DNA from: Mogibacterium sp.
GTDB lineage: Bacteria > Bacillota > Clostridia > Peptostreptococcales > Anaerovoracaceae
Length of the DNA stretch: 64,000 bases
Assembly (NCBI GenBank): GCA_017405845.1
Contig: JAFQZQ010000040.1
Location: 1 to 64,000 of the forward strand
Reading direction: 5' to 3'
Under the pieces are notes generated by a model that did no database searches, was not told the origin of the DNA, and worked only from the letters and a program-made list of their open reading frames with translations. This document shows positions 16,147 to 25,512 of this stretch, piece by piece; positions within the stretch are counted from its first letter, which is position 1, and each line of letters starts with the position of its first letter. The position numbers and the translations under genes were made by a program.

Positions 16147-17343
16147 ATGAATTTCATATTTGTATCACCGAATTTTCCGCACACATACTGGCAGTTCTGC
16201 GACAGGCTCAAAAGGAACGGCGTTAACGTACTCGGAATCGGCGACGCTCCATATGACGATTTAGAAGAACCTCTTAAGGCTGCCCTGACGGAGTACTACA
16301 AAGTCAATAACATGGAGAACTACGACGAGATGTACCGCGCCGTAGCATATCTGGCATTCAAGCACGGCAAGATCGACTGGCTCGAGTCGAATACGGAGTA
16401 TTGGCTGGAGCAGGACGCAAAGCTGAGAAAGGATTTCAACATCGGAACGGGAGTTCAGCCTGAAGAGCTTGCGATGTGGAAGAGCAAGTCGGCAATGAAG
16501 CCGTTCTACAAGGAAGCAGGTGTACCTACTGCGCGCAACCATAAGGTAACAACAATTGAAGCAGCACGCGAATTCCTCGATGAAATCGGCGGCTTCCCTG
16601 TAATCGTAAAGCCGGATATCGGAGTAGGAGCAGCGGATACATGGAAGCTCGAGAGCGATGCAGACCTCGAATGGTTCTATAACAATCTTCCGGAGCATCC
16701 ATATGTAATGGAGGAGTTCGTTTACGGATACATATATTCATACGATGCCATCGTAGATGCTCAGGGAGAGGTGCTCTTTGAGAGCTCCAACTGGTTCCCG
16801 CCATCGATAGCTGACCTCGTAAATAAGGGCCTTGAGCTCATATATTACACACTGCCTGAGGTGCCTGAGCAGCTCCGCGAATACGGACGCGCAACCATAA
16901 AGGCGTTCAAGGTAAGAAGCAGATTCGTACACTTCGAGTTTTTCCGCCTTACTGAGGCGAGAAAGAATCTCGGCAAAGTTGGTGATTTCGTTGGCCTTGA
17001 AGTCAATATGAGACCGGCAGGAGGATATACGCCTGACATGATGGATTATGCACGCAATACTGATGTATACGAAATCTGGGCTGAAATGGTAGCTTACAAT
17101 GAGCGCCGTCTGCCTGATATCGGAGGAGATCAGTACTGCGCATATGCATCAAGGAAGGACATCCACCAGTATAAGCACAGCCACGAAGAGGTACTGGAGA
17201 AATACGGAGACTGCATGAAGATGTGCGAGCGCATGCCTGACGTGCTGTCCGGAGCTATGGGCAACCAGTTCTACACTGCAGTATTTAAAACTTTCGAAGA
17301 AGTGGATGAATTCAACAACTTCGTAACTGAACGCGCAGAATAA
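16147..17343 (+). CDS. ATP-grasp domain protein (carboxylate-amine ligase-like)
   Basis: The 398-residue protein has an N-terminal Rossmann-like part (NFIFVSPNFPHTYWQF), a central ATP-grasp core with GGFPVIVKPDIGVGA near 150-164 (ATP-binding Lys) and YVMEEFVYG, and a metal-binding end FVGLEVNMRPAGGY near 280-293. Family members join a carboxylate to an amine or thiol through an acyl phosphate. The substrate is unknown. It is next to an esterase gene (19-bp gap) and behind an FNT channel, so a small biosynthetic or tailoring operon is possible. AAAGGAAAGG precedes the start. Confidence 0.8.
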   Translation: MNFIFVSPNFPHTYWQFCDRLKRNGVNVLGIGDAPYDDLEEPLKAALTEYYKVNNMENYDEMYRAVAYLAFKHGKIDWLESNTEYWLEQDAKLRKDFNIGTGVQPEELAMWKSKSAMKPFYKEAGVPTARNHKVTTIEAAREFLDEIGGFPVIVKPDIGVGAADTWKLESDADLEWFYNNLPEHPYVMEEFVYGYIYSYDAIVDAQGEVLFESSNWFPPSIADLVNKGLELIYYTLPEVPEQLREYGRATIKAFKVRSRFVHFEFFRLTEARKNLGKVGDFVGLEVNMRPAGGYTPDMMDYARNTDVYEIWAEMVAYNERRLPDIGGDQYCAYASRKDIHQYKHSHEEVLEKYGDCMKMCERMPDVLSGAMGNQFYTAVFKTFEEVDEFNNFVTERAE

Positions 17344-17362
17344 TAAATTAGAGGGGAAAACA

Positions 17363-18097
17363 ATGAACGATTATTACAAGAAAGAGTACAGCTGGATAAT
17401 GGACAGAGAGATGGAACACGCTATCTTCGGTGACAGCGGAAGGCTTTGCGTGGCTTTCGGTCCTCAGAACGGACATACATATGATTTCCGCAACTTCGGA
17501 ATGATCGATACGATCGCGCCGTGGATCGAGGCAGGCAAGCTGAGAGTTCTCTGTGTTGACAGCATCGATGAGGAAACATGGTCCGCTGAAGGAAAGAACG
17601 AGCGTGAAAGACTTGAGCTCCAGGAAAGATGGTTCAGATATGTAACAGATGAGCTGGTTCCTCAGTATCTGGGAGATGAGCGCGCTATCACGACGGGCTG
17701 CAGCATGGGTGCAACTCACGCCATGAATTTCTTCTGCCGTCGTCCTGATCTGTTCGGCGGAGTCATATCGCTGAGCGGTCTTTACGACACTAATTATTTC
17801 TTCCATGCATACAAGGATGATCTCACATATGCAAACTCACCTATAGAGTTTATTCCTAATATGCCTGAACACCACCCTTGGATGGATCTCTACAGACAGA
17901 GCAGCATAATCTTCTGCTCCGGACAGGGAGCATGGGAAGACGAGATGAGGGTAGACCTTCAGAAACTGCATGAGGCATTCGAGTCAAAGGGAATCCCTCA
18001 CTGGGCAGATTACTGGGGCTATGACGTCAATCATGACTGGCCTTGGTGGAAGAAACAGCTGCCGTATTTCATGAGCAACATACTCGGTCAACCGTGA
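17363..18097 (+). CDS. Esterase D-like alpha/beta hydrolase
   Basis: The 244-residue protein has the nucleophile elbow GCSMGA (Ser near 114) and a C-terminal NHDWPWW with the probable catalytic His, matching the putative esterase family that includes S-formylglutathione hydrolase and trehalose mycolyltransferase. No signal peptide is present, so it acts inside the cell. It directly follows the ATP-grasp ligase and may hydrolyse an ester or thioester related to that enzyme's product. GAGGGG precedes the start. Confidence 0.78.
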   Translation: MNDYYKKEYSWIMDREMEHAIFGDSGRLCVAFGPQNGHTYDFRNFGMIDTIAPWIEAGKLRVLCVDSIDEETWSAEGKNERERLELQERWFRYVTDELVPQYLGDERAITTGCSMGATHAMNFFCRRPDLFGGVISLSGLYDTNYFFHAYKDDLTYANSPIEFIPNMPEHHPWMDLYRQSSIIFCSGQGAWEDEMRVDLQKLHEAFESKGIPHWADYWGYDVNHDWPWWKKQLPYFMSNILGQP

Positions 18098-18105
18098 TAA
18101 AAATC

Positions 18106-18128
18106 AGCGCCTCCGGGCGCTTTTTTTG
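18106..18128 (+). terminator. Rho-independent terminator after the esterase gene
   Basis: AGCGCC (18106-18111) pairs with GGCGCT (18116-18121), followed by seven further T. It separates the esterase operon from the heat-shock operon. Confidence 0.85.
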
Positions 18129-18142
18129 TTGAAAAAAATGTA

Positions 18143-18171
18143 TTGACATACTGTCTGTGAGCGAGTATATT
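18143..18171 (+). promoter_or_regulatory. Sigma-A promoter of the heat-shock operon
   Basis: A perfect -35 TTGACA (18143-18148), 17-bp spacer and TATATT (18166-18171). Transcription would start near 18178, just before the CIRCE operator. Confidence 0.9.
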
Positions 18172-18182
18172 ATGTCTTGTGA

Positions 18183-18209
18183 TTAGCACTCTTGCTTGAT
18201 GAGTGCTAA
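18183..18209. promoter_or_regulatory. CIRCE operator (HrcA binding site)
   Basis: Perfect 9-9-9 inverted repeat TTAGCACTC (18183-18191), 9-base spacer, GAGTGCTAA (18201-18209), identical to the CIRCE consensus. HrcA binds here and represses the operon until unfolded proteins draw away its chaperonin partner. Confidence 0.98.
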
Positions 18210-18238
18210 CAAATAAAAGAAAAATCAGGGAGGAAGAC

Positions 18239-19303
18239 ATGGATCTGAGCGAAAGACAATTACAGATACTGCAGGCGATCATAACAGATTATGTAGAGAA
18301 CGCCGAGCCGGTCGGTTCGAGATCGATCGCTAAGAAGTATAACCTTGGAGTCAGCCCTGCTACTATACGTAACGAGATGTCCGATCTTGAGGAAATGGGT
18401 TATCTGACTCATCCTCATACGTCGGCAGGCAGAGTTCCTTCAGATAAGGCGTACAGATTGTATGTAAACGATCTGATGAAAAAGAAGAATCTGAGCGCCA
18501 AGGATAAGCGTATGATAAATGACAGACTCTCGGCCAGCAGAGATGAGTTCGACAGAACCATCAGACACGCAGCGGAGCTTCTGTCAGAGATCACACACCT
18601 GGCATCGTTCGCAATGACACCTGCAACAAATGAAGAGACAATAAGCTTCATAAGGCTTCTGCCTGTAGACGAGCGCACACTCATACTCATGATAGTGAGC
18701 GAGGGCGGGCAGATAACAAATACGACACTCAGACTGACAGTACCGTATACACAGGAGGCTCTCGAACTCCTGAGCAAAAATATGACGGTAAGTTACAAGG
18801 GCCGCACACTCGACGATGTTCTCAAGAGCGAGATAATTCACGATGTAGGCTCCGATATAGAAGCCCTGAGCGCACTGAAGGGCAGCGTAATGCCGAGCTT
18901 CCTCAGGACACTCGAAGACATGCTGAACGTCAACCTGTATATGGAGGGCATGACAAACATCTTCAATCTGCCTGAGTACACCAGCATCGACAGGGCAAGA
19001 GACTTCATGGAGCTCTTTGCTCGTAAGGACTGGTTCACGCAGAAGATGCTCGCAAGAGATAACGGAGTCGTCGTTACCATCGGTGACGAGAATGACACCA
19101 TGAAGGACTGTACGCTGATCACGGCAACATATCACGTGGACGGCAAGCTGGTCGGCAAGATCGGAGTCATAGGTCCTACAAGAATGAAATATGACGAGAT
19201 CACTTCCATTATGGAATACCTCACCAACAATCTGAGTGAGAGCTTCAGACTGCCGGAGAATACCGGTGAGGGAAATGCCGGCGATAAGAAGCAGAACAAA
19301 TAG
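18239..19303 (+). CDS. hrcA: Heat-inducible transcription repressor HrcA
   Basis: Repressor of CIRCE-controlled heat-shock genes. The 354-residue protein has an N-terminal winged helix (LSERQLQILQAIITDYV, then PATIRNEMSDLEEMGYL as recognition helix) and the C-terminal GAF-like dimerisation part. ATG 18239 is chosen because GGGAGGAAG precedes it and it gives the standard HrcA N-terminus; a start at 18203 would place coding sequence in the CIRCE element. First gene of hrcA-grpE-dnaK-dnaJ and so autoregulated. Confidence 0.97.
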   Translation: MDLSERQLQILQAIITDYVENAEPVGSRSIAKKYNLGVSPATIRNEMSDLEEMGYLTHPHTSAGRVPSDKAYRLYVNDLMKKKNLSAKDKRMINDRLSASRDEFDRTIRHAAELLSEITHLASFAMTPATNEETISFIRLLPVDERTLILMIVSEGGQITNTTLRLTVPYTQEALELLSKNMTVSYKGRTLDDVLKSEIIHDVGSDIEALSALKGSVMPSFLRTLEDMLNVNLYMEGMTNIFNLPEYTSIDRARDFMELFARKDWFTQKMLARDNGVVVTIGDENDTMKDCTLITATYHVDGKLVGKIGVIGPTRMKYDEITSIMEYLTNNLSESFRLPENTGEGNAGDKKQNK

Positions 19304-19338
19304 AAAACAATACACCGCACGAAAGGAAATTATTACTG

Positions 19339-19941
19339 ATGTCAGAAGACAAGAAAAACCAGATCCCTATCGAAGAGAGCGCGGATGAAGCTGAAGAAGT
19401 AAAAGCTGAAGAGGCTGTGGCAGAAGAGGCTGTGGCAGAAGAGACTGAGGCTGAAGAAGCCAAAGCTGAGGAGACAGCTGATAAGGCAGCCGGCGAAAGC
19501 GAAGAGGCGACAAAAGAAGAGGCAGAGGAAGCTGAATCAGAGCGCTACATGAGGCTGATGGCAGAGTTCCAGAACTACAAAAGAAGAGTCGCAAAAGAGA
19601 AGTCGGACATCCACGCATACGCTAATGAAAAGATTATCGGTGAGCTTCTCCCGGTACTCGACAATTTTGAAAGAGCACTTGATGCAGAGGGCGGCGATAT
19701 CGAAGCCTACGCAAAGGGCATGCAGCTCATATTTGAGCAGCTGAAGAAGGCGCTGGAGAACGCCGGACTTGCAGAAATCAAGGCAGTTGACGAAGAATTC
19801 AACCCTAACGTGCATAACGCAGTTATGACAGAATCCGTAGACGACAAAGAAGACGGAGTGATCACGAAAGTGTTCCAGAAGGGATATACGTTAAAGGACA
19901 AAGTAATAAGACCTTCCATGGTCGTGGTCAATAAAAAATAG
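19339..19941 (+). CDS. grpE: Nucleotide exchange factor GrpE
   Basis: Co-chaperone that releases ADP from DnaK. The 200-residue protein has a long acidic low-complexity N-terminus (about 8-70, tandem EEA/AEE repeats), then the coiled-coil dimer region (RYMRLMAEFQNYKRRVAKE near 72-90) and the beta-domain near the C-terminus (VITKVFQKGYTLKDKVIRP). The acidic extension is longer than average but such extensions are common. It is located between hrcA and dnaK. Confidence 0.96.
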   Translation: MSEDKKNQIPIEESADEAEEVKAEEAVAEEAVAEETEAEEAKAEETADKAAGESEEATKEEAEEAESERYMRLMAEFQNYKRRVAKEKSDIHAYANEKIIGELLPVLDNFERALDAEGGDIEAYAKGMQLIFEQLKKALENAGLAEIKAVDEEFNPNVHNAVMTESVDDKEDGVITKVFQKGYTLKDKVIRPSMVVVNKK

Positions 19942-19974
19942 TTAATAAATCACTTGTTAAGAGGAGGACATACA

Positions 19975-21876
19975 ATGAGCAAAGTTATCGGAATCGATCT
20001 GGGCACCACCAACAGCTGCGTAGCAGTACTTGAAGGCGGAGAGCCTACAGTTATTACAAATGCCGAGGGAATGAGAACCACACCTTCGGTAGTATCATTC
20101 ACAAAGAACGGCGAGAGACTCGTCGGTGAGACAGCAAAGAGAATCGCAATTACAGAGCCTGAGGGCACAGTATCTTCCATCAAGAGACACATGGGTGAAA
20201 ACTACACCGTAAATCTTCGCGGAAGAGACTATACACCACAGGACATCTCTGCTATGATCCTGCAGAAGCTGAAAGCTGACGCAGAAGCTTATCTCGGCGA
20301 GAAGGTCACAGAGGCTGTTATCACAGTTCCTGCTTACTTCAGCGATGCTCAGAAGCAGGCTACAAAAGACGCAGGCAAGATCGCAGGCCTCGAGGTAAAG
20401 AGAATCATCAACGAGCCTACAGCTGCTTCGCTGGCATATGGACTCGATAAGGACACCGGAAGCCACAAGATCCTGGTTTATGATCTGGGCGGCGGTACAT
20501 TCGATGTATCCGTACTCGAGCTCGGCGACGGCGTATTCGAAGTACTCGCTACAAACGGCGATACACACCTCGGCGGAGATGACTTCGACAACGCACTGAT
20601 GAACTTCCTGGCAGACAGCTTCCAGAAGGAAAACGGCATCGACCTCAGACAGGACAAGATGGCTCTCCAGAGACTGAAAGAAGCTGCAGAGAAGGCTAAG
20701 AAGGAACTCTCGACTGCGCAGACAACAAAGGTCAACCTGCCGTTCATCGCAGCTAACGCATCCGGCCCGCTCCACATGGACATGGATGTTACAAGAGCAA
20801 GATTTGAGCAGCTCACAAAGAACCTCGTTGACAGAACAATCGAGCCTATGCACAAGGCCATGAAGGATGCCGGCGTTACTTCAGCTGACCTCGAGAAGGT
20901 TATCCTGGTAGGCGGTTCCACAAGAATCCCGGCTGTTCAGGAAGCAGTTAAGAACGTAACAGGCAAGGAGCCATTCAAGGGCATCAACCCTGATGAGTGC
21001 GTAGCTATCGGTGCTGCTATCCAGGCCGGCGTACTCACAGGCGAAGTCAATGACATCCTTCTCCTCGACGTAACACCGCTGTCACTGTCCATCGAGACAC
21101 TCGGCGGAGTTGCTACAAAGCTCATCGAGAGAAATACAACGATCCCTACAAAGAAGAGCCAGATCTTCTCAACAGCAGCAGATAACCAGACTGCAGTAGA
21201 CATCCACGTCATGCAGGGCGAAAGAGAAATGGCTGCCGGCAACATCACACTCGGCAGATTCCAGCTCACAGGCATTGCACCGGCTCCTCGCGGAATCCCT
21301 CAGATCGAGGTAACATTCGATATCGATGCAAACGGTATCGTTAATGTAAGCGCTAAGGACATGGCTACAGGCAAAGAGCAGAAGATCACAATCACATCCT
21401 CGACAAAGCTGTCCGATGATGAGATCAACGCTAAGATCAAAGAGGCTGAGCAGTTCGCAGAGCAGGATAAGAAGCAGAAAGAGACAGTTGAGACAAAGAA
21501 CCAGTCCGAAGGCATGATTTTCGAGATCGAGAAGCAGCTGAAGGAACTCGGCGACAAGGTCACAGACTCCGAGAAGGCAGCAGTAGAGGCTGCAAAGACA
21601 GAGCTCCAGAATGCAGTAGACGCAGGTAATGTCGAAGACATGAAGGCTAAGATGGAAGCACTCACAAACGCTTTCTATCCGATTTCCACAAGGATCTATC
21701 AGGAAGCACAGGCTGCACAGCAGGGCGCTGCAGGTGCACAGGGTCAGGGATTCAACCCTAACATGGGCGGATTCGATCCTAACAACATGGGTGGCTTCAA
21801 CCCTGGCAACATGGGCGGAAATGCTGCACCTAACGACGGCACTGTAGATGCTGACTATGAGGTAGTTGACGAATAA
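19975..21876 (+). CDS. dnaK: Chaperone protein DnaK (Hsp70)
   Basis: ATP-driven chaperone of 633 residues. The nucleotide-binding domain shows [13 protein letters not shown] at the N-terminus, [13 protein letters not shown] and [11 protein letters not shown]; the substrate-binding domain and helical lid follow, ending in a Gly/Asn/Pro-rich tail with repeated MGGF and GGFN units before the acidic [14 protein letters not shown] end. The start at 19975 has GAGGAGG in front; an upstream in-frame ATG at 19954 adds seven atypical residues and is not used. Controlled through CIRCE with hrcA. Confidence 0.98.
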   Translation: MSKVIGIDLGTTNSCVAVLEGGEPTVITNAEGMRTTPSVVSFTKNGERLVGETAKRIAITEPEGTVSSIKRHMGENYTVNLRGRDYTPQDISAMILQKLKADAEAYLGEKVTEAVITVPAYFSDAQKQATKDAGKIAGLEVKRIINEPTAASLAYGLDKDTGSHKILVYDLGGGTFDVSVLELGDGVFEVLATNGDTHLGGDDFDNALMNFLADSFQKENGIDLRQDKMALQRLKEAAEKAKKELSTAQTTKVNLPFIAANASGPLHMDMDVTRARFEQLTKNLVDRTIEPMHKAMKDAGVTSADLEKVILVGGSTRIPAVQEAVKNVTGKEPFKGINPDECVAIGAAIQAGVLTGEVNDILLLDVTPLSLSIETLGGVATKLIERNTTIPTKKSQIFSTAADNQTAVDIHVMQGEREMAAGNITLGRFQLTGIAPAPRGIPQIEVTFDIDANGIVNVSAKDMATGKEQKITITSSTKLSDDEINAKIKEAEQFAEQDKKQKETVETKNQSEGMIFEIEKQLKELGDKVTDSEKAAVEAAKTELQNAVDAGNVEDMKAKMEALTNAFYPISTRIYQEAQAAQQGAAGAQGQGFNPNMGGFDPNNMGGFNPGNMGGNAAPNDGTVDADYEVVDE

Positions 21877-21923
21877 TAACTTACCGATAGTATAAAAAGA
21901 TTATTTGAAAGGTAATTACCTAT

Positions 21924-23078
21924 ATGGCAGATAAAAGGGATTATTACGAGGTCCTCGGGGTCAATAAGGGATCAACGGATGCTGAAATAAAAAAGGCTTA
22001 CCATAAGCTCGCCATGAAGTATCACCCTGATAAAAATCCCGGTGACAAGGAGGCGGAGGAGAAGTTCAAGGAAGTCAATGAGGCTTACGAAGTTCTCTCA
22101 GATCCCGATAAAAAGGACAAATATGACAGATTCGGATTTGCAGGCGTAGACCCGAACTTCGGAGCAGGCCAGGGTGGCTTTGGCGGATTCGGCGGATTCG
22201 GCAACTTCGGAGGCGGATTCGGCGGAGCAGGCATGAATTTCGACGATATATTCGATATGTTCGGAGGAATGAGCGGAGCCGGCAGACGCAGAAGAGGCGG
22301 CCCTCAGAAGGGCAGAGACCTGCAGAAGACGATCACTATCGACTTTACGGATGCGCTCTTCGGATGCAGCAAGCAGATCGAGATCGTAAAGAACGTAAAG
22401 TGCAAGACCTGCGGCGGTATCGGAGCCAAGCCCGGCACGAGCAAGAAAACCTGCGATCAGTGCGGCGGAAGCGGCCAGATTTCCCAGGTGAGCAACACTC
22501 CGTTCGGAAGGTTCCAGAACGTGACTACCTGTCCTAAATGCGGAGGTACAGGTCAGATGATAGAGACTCCATGCACCGACTGCGGAGGCACGGGAGTAAA
22601 CCGCAAGACTGTCAAGATCAAAGTCGATATCCCTGCGGGAGTCGACACCGATAGCATCGTGACCATCAGAGGTCAGGGTGAACCGGGAGTAAACGGTGGT
22701 CCGGACGGAGATCTCTACATCGTAGTCAACGTCAGACCGCACAGCACCTATAAGAGAAGAGGAGACGACCTTTATCTCGATATGCCGATCACATTTGATG
22801 TGGCAGCCCTCGGTGGCAAGGTGCAGGTGCCGGGATTCGGTGAGAGCTACAGCTACACCATCACCCCGGGTACACAGACCGGCTCTTCGTTCAGACTAAA
22901 GGGCAAGGGTGTACCAAACGTAAGGACAGGCCGTAAGGGAGATCTGTACGTAAAGGTAGTGGTTGAAGTTCCGACACATCTGAACCGCAAGGAAAAGAAA
23001 GCCATCGAGGAGATGGCAGGAAAGATCAGCAATGAATCGTATCCTAAGAAGGAGAGATTCAGTAAACTGAAATTCTAA
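21924..23078 (+). CDS. dnaJ: Chaperone protein DnaJ
   Basis: Hsp40 partner that delivers substrates to DnaK and stimulates its ATPase. The 384-residue protein has a J domain with HPD (in YHPDKNP near 34-40), a Gly/Phe-rich linker (about 75-115), four CxxCxGxG-type zinc repeats (about 150-215) and the C-terminal substrate-binding domains. It closes the canonical heat-shock operon but is followed after 87 bp by a second lon gene with no clear terminator between them. Confidence 0.98.
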   Translation: MADKRDYYEVLGVNKGSTDAEIKKAYHKLAMKYHPDKNPGDKEAEEKFKEVNEAYEVLSDPDKKDKYDRFGFAGVDPNFGAGQGGFGGFGGFGNFGGGFGGAGMNFDDIFDMFGGMSGAGRRRRGGPQKGRDLQKTITIDFTDALFGCSKQIEIVKNVKCKTCGGIGAKPGTSKKTCDQCGGSGQISQVSNTPFGRFQNVTTCPKCGGTGQMIETPCTDCGGTGVNRKTVKIKVDIPAGVDTDSIVTIRGQGEPGVNGGPDGDLYIVVNVRPHSTYKRRGDDLYLDMPITFDVAALGGKVQVPGFGESYSYTITPGTQTGSSFRLKGKGVPNVRTGRKGDLYVKVVVEVPTHLNRKEKKAIEEMAGKISNESYPKKERFSKLKF

Positions 23079-23098
23079 GCGGTTACATCAATTGCAGA

Positions 23099-23130
23099 AA
23101 TGGCGCATCGCAATTCTGTGATGCGCCATT
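23099..23130 (+). promoter_or_regulatory. 11-bp hairpin between dnaJ and the second lon
   Basis: AATGGCGCATC (23099-23109) pairs perfectly with GATGCGCCATT (23120-23130) around a 10-base loop. No T-run follows, so it is not an ordinary terminator. It may be an mRNA processing or stability element that sets the ratio of dnaJ to lon transcript. Confidence 0.6.
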
Positions 23131-23165
23131 CCTATACCCAAAAAGGGCAGAAAGGGGACAAAACA

Positions 23166-25463
23166 ATGATAGTAGTACCCGTTTATAATATGATACTCGC
23201 GCCAAACGCGAATATTTACTTCAGCACCCCGCAGGTGCGCAGATGCGCGGGCGATAAGGGTCTCGCAGCGGGGGAGAGGGTCGTGCTTATCGTTACCAGA
23301 GATAACGAAAGCTACAGAGACCTGACTCCGGAAAGCTTTTACCCGATAGGTATCTCCGGAGAAATAACAGAGATCAATAATCAGGGTTATGTAGTGATAC
23401 ATACGGGCTACCGTGTAAACGTAGAGAACATCGAAATAGGACTTGATGAGTCCATAAGATTGTCCATGTCGAGAAGGTACGACATCGATGACATGACCAA
23501 AAGCGTCGAGGCTGAAAAACTCGAGGGAATGCTCGATGAGATGAGAAAATATGCTGCGGGATTTGAGTGGGCGGACTCTGCGGAGTACTGGCTCAGACAG
23601 ATTGATTCGCTTGAGAGAGCGGCCTGCGTAATGTCTCCGTGGATGGACATATCGAATGAGGAGAGATATGCGATCCTCGCTGAAGACAGCCGCACCAGAA
23701 GAGCAGAGCTTATTGAAGAAGCCCTGTACGGATTCATGGAGGTAGGCCGTATCACCAACGAGGCGATGTCATCTCAACAGGAAGAGCATCAGAAAATGTA
23801 TCGTGAGCAGGCGATAAAGCGTCAGATAGAGCATCTTCAGAAAGAACTTGACGAGATGCATCCTGAGAATGTATCCGATATACAAAAGTTTGAGCAGAAA
23901 ATCGCAACCTCAGGCATGAACGAGACAGCCAGAAAAGAGGCTGAAAAGGTGCTCAACCGCTTAAAGCAGGAGGGAAGTCAGAGCCCTGAATCAGGAATGC
24001 TGTATGACTATCTCGATTTCGTGACGGGACTCTCATGGAAGAAAGAGGAGGCAAGCCATATAGATCTCGAAAAAGCCCGTAAGATCCTTGACGAGGATCA
24101 TTTCGGTCTCAACAAGGTGAAGGACCGTATCATTCAGCAGATCGCCGTGATGAATCTCAGGAAGGAGCAGTCAGGCTCAATACTGCTGTTTGTAGGAGCA
24201 CCGGGAACGGGAAAGACGAGCATCGGAAAAAGCATTGCGAGAGCACTGGGTCGTGAATATGTAAGAGTCAGCCTCGGTGGAGTACATGATGAATCTGACA
24301 TCAGAGGACACCGAAGGACATACATAGGGGCAATGCCGGGACGCATAATGGATGGCATTCAAAAGAGTGGGGTATCAAATCCTGTAATGGTGCTGGACGA
24401 GGTGGACAAGCTGTCTGCATCATATAACGGAAGTCCTGCAAGCGCACTTCTGGAAGTGCTTGACCCCGAACAGAATAACACATTCACTGACCATTACATG
24501 AATGTGCCTTATGACCTTTCAGACGTAATGTTCATCTGCACGGCAAATACGACTGATACGATACCGGAACCGCTCCTGAACCGTATGGAAGTGATACAGT
24601 TTACCGGTTACACTCCAATCGAGAAGCTTTCAATAGCGAGAGAGCACCTGGTGCCTAAGTCGATGGAGGCTATGGGAATAGCTCCTTCCATCATGGAAGT
24701 GACAGATGACGCGCTCAGAAAGATCATCTCGGACTATACGATGGAAGCGGGCGTCAGAGGGCTCAGAAAGCGTATAGACAATCTTTGCCGCGTGCTCGCT
24801 GTAAAGATAGAGACAGAGCCTGATCGCAAGGTGATTGTAACTCCTGAAGTGGTTGATAACGAGATCGATGCAAGGCCTATACAGCACAGCAGGATACTGC
24901 CTGAACCTAAGGCGGGAGTAGTGACAGGACTTGCCTGGACACCTGTTGGCGGGGAGATCCTTTACATAGAGACTATGTTTACCAAAGGCAAGGGGGAGAC
25001 GATAATCACCGGCCAGCTCGGAGATGTAATGAAGGAATCTGCAAGGATCGCCGTGAGTCTGGTAAAGACACTCTTCCCGGATAAGGCACAGTTATTTGCT
25101 GAAAACGATCTCCACATACATGTACCGGAGGGAGCCGTACCGAAGGATGGACCATCGGCGGGAATTGCACTGACTACAGCTCTGTCATCGCTGGTAACAG
25201 GACATGTGGTGGACCCGCATATAGCCATGACAGGTGAAGTCGCTCTCAGAGGAGCTGTGACACCTATAGGAGGACTGCCTGAAAAGCTGATGGCAGCTGA
25301 AAGGGCGGGCATAACCAAGGCGTTTATTCCGGTAGAGAACGAATATGACCTTAAGGACGTAGCGGACGAGGTCAAAGAAAAGATAGAAATATGCACCGTT
25401 TCAAAGGTGGGCGAGGTACTGAAGGCAGTAGGTATACTGGCAGCAAGCGGAACAGCAGCATAA
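23166..25463 (+). CDS. lon: Second ATP-dependent protease Lon
   Basis: LonA-type protease of 765 residues with N-terminal domain (MIVVPVYNMILAP), coiled segment, AAA+ core (Walker A GAPGTGKT 344-351) and protease domain with Ser664 (PKDGPSAG) and Lys707 (GGLPEK). It starts at ATG 23166 after GAAAGGGGA; the longer frame from 23100 would run through the intergenic hairpin. It differs from the first Lon most in the N-terminal substrate-binding domain. Position behind dnaJ suggests heat-shock expression, in contrast to the clpX-linked copy. Both keep every catalytic residue I can check. Confidence 0.95.
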   Translation: MIVVPVYNMILAPNANIYFSTPQVRRCAGDKGLAAGERVVLIVTRDNESYRDLTPESFYPIGISGEITEINNQGYVVIHTGYRVNVENIEIGLDESIRLSMSRRYDIDDMTKSVEAEKLEGMLDEMRKYAAGFEWADSAEYWLRQIDSLERAACVMSPWMDISNEERYAILAEDSRTRRAELIEEALYGFMEVGRITNEAMSSQQEEHQKMYREQAIKRQIEHLQKELDEMHPENVSDIQKFEQKIATSGMNETARKEAEKVLNRLKQEGSQSPESGMLYDYLDFVTGLSWKKEEASHIDLEKARKILDEDHFGLNKVKDRIIQQIAVMNLRKEQSGSILLFVGAPGTGKTSIGKSIARALGREYVRVSLGGVHDESDIRGHRRTYIGAMPGRIMDGIQKSGVSNPVMVLDEVDKLSASYNGSPASALLEVLDPEQNNTFTDHYMNVPYDLSDVMFICTANTTDTIPEPLLNRMEVIQFTGYTPIEKLSIAREHLVPKSMEAMGIAPSIMEVTDDALRKIISDYTMEAGVRGLRKRIDNLCRVLAVKIETEPDRKVIVTPEVVDNEIDARPIQHSRILPEPKAGVVTGLAWTPVGGEILYIETMFTKGKGETIITGQLGDVMKESARIAVSLVKTLFPDKAQLFAENDLHIHVPEGAVPKDGPSAGIALTTALSSLVTGHVVDPHIAMTGEVALRGAVTPIGGLPEKLMAAERAGITKAFIPVENEYDLKDVADEVKEKIEICTVSKVGEVLKAVGILAASGTAA

Positions 25464-25467
25464 AAAC

Positions 25468-25492
25468 AAGCCGGGACTTGAAGTCCCGGCTT
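25468..25492. terminator. Bidirectional terminator between lon and the aminotransferase
   Basis: AAGCCGGGAC (25468-25477) pairs with GTCCCGGCTT (25483-25492). A-rich and T-rich flanks on either side allow it to act for both convergent genes. Confidence 0.75.
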
Positions 25493-25512
25493 AGTTATTA
25501 TTTGAAGATTGT

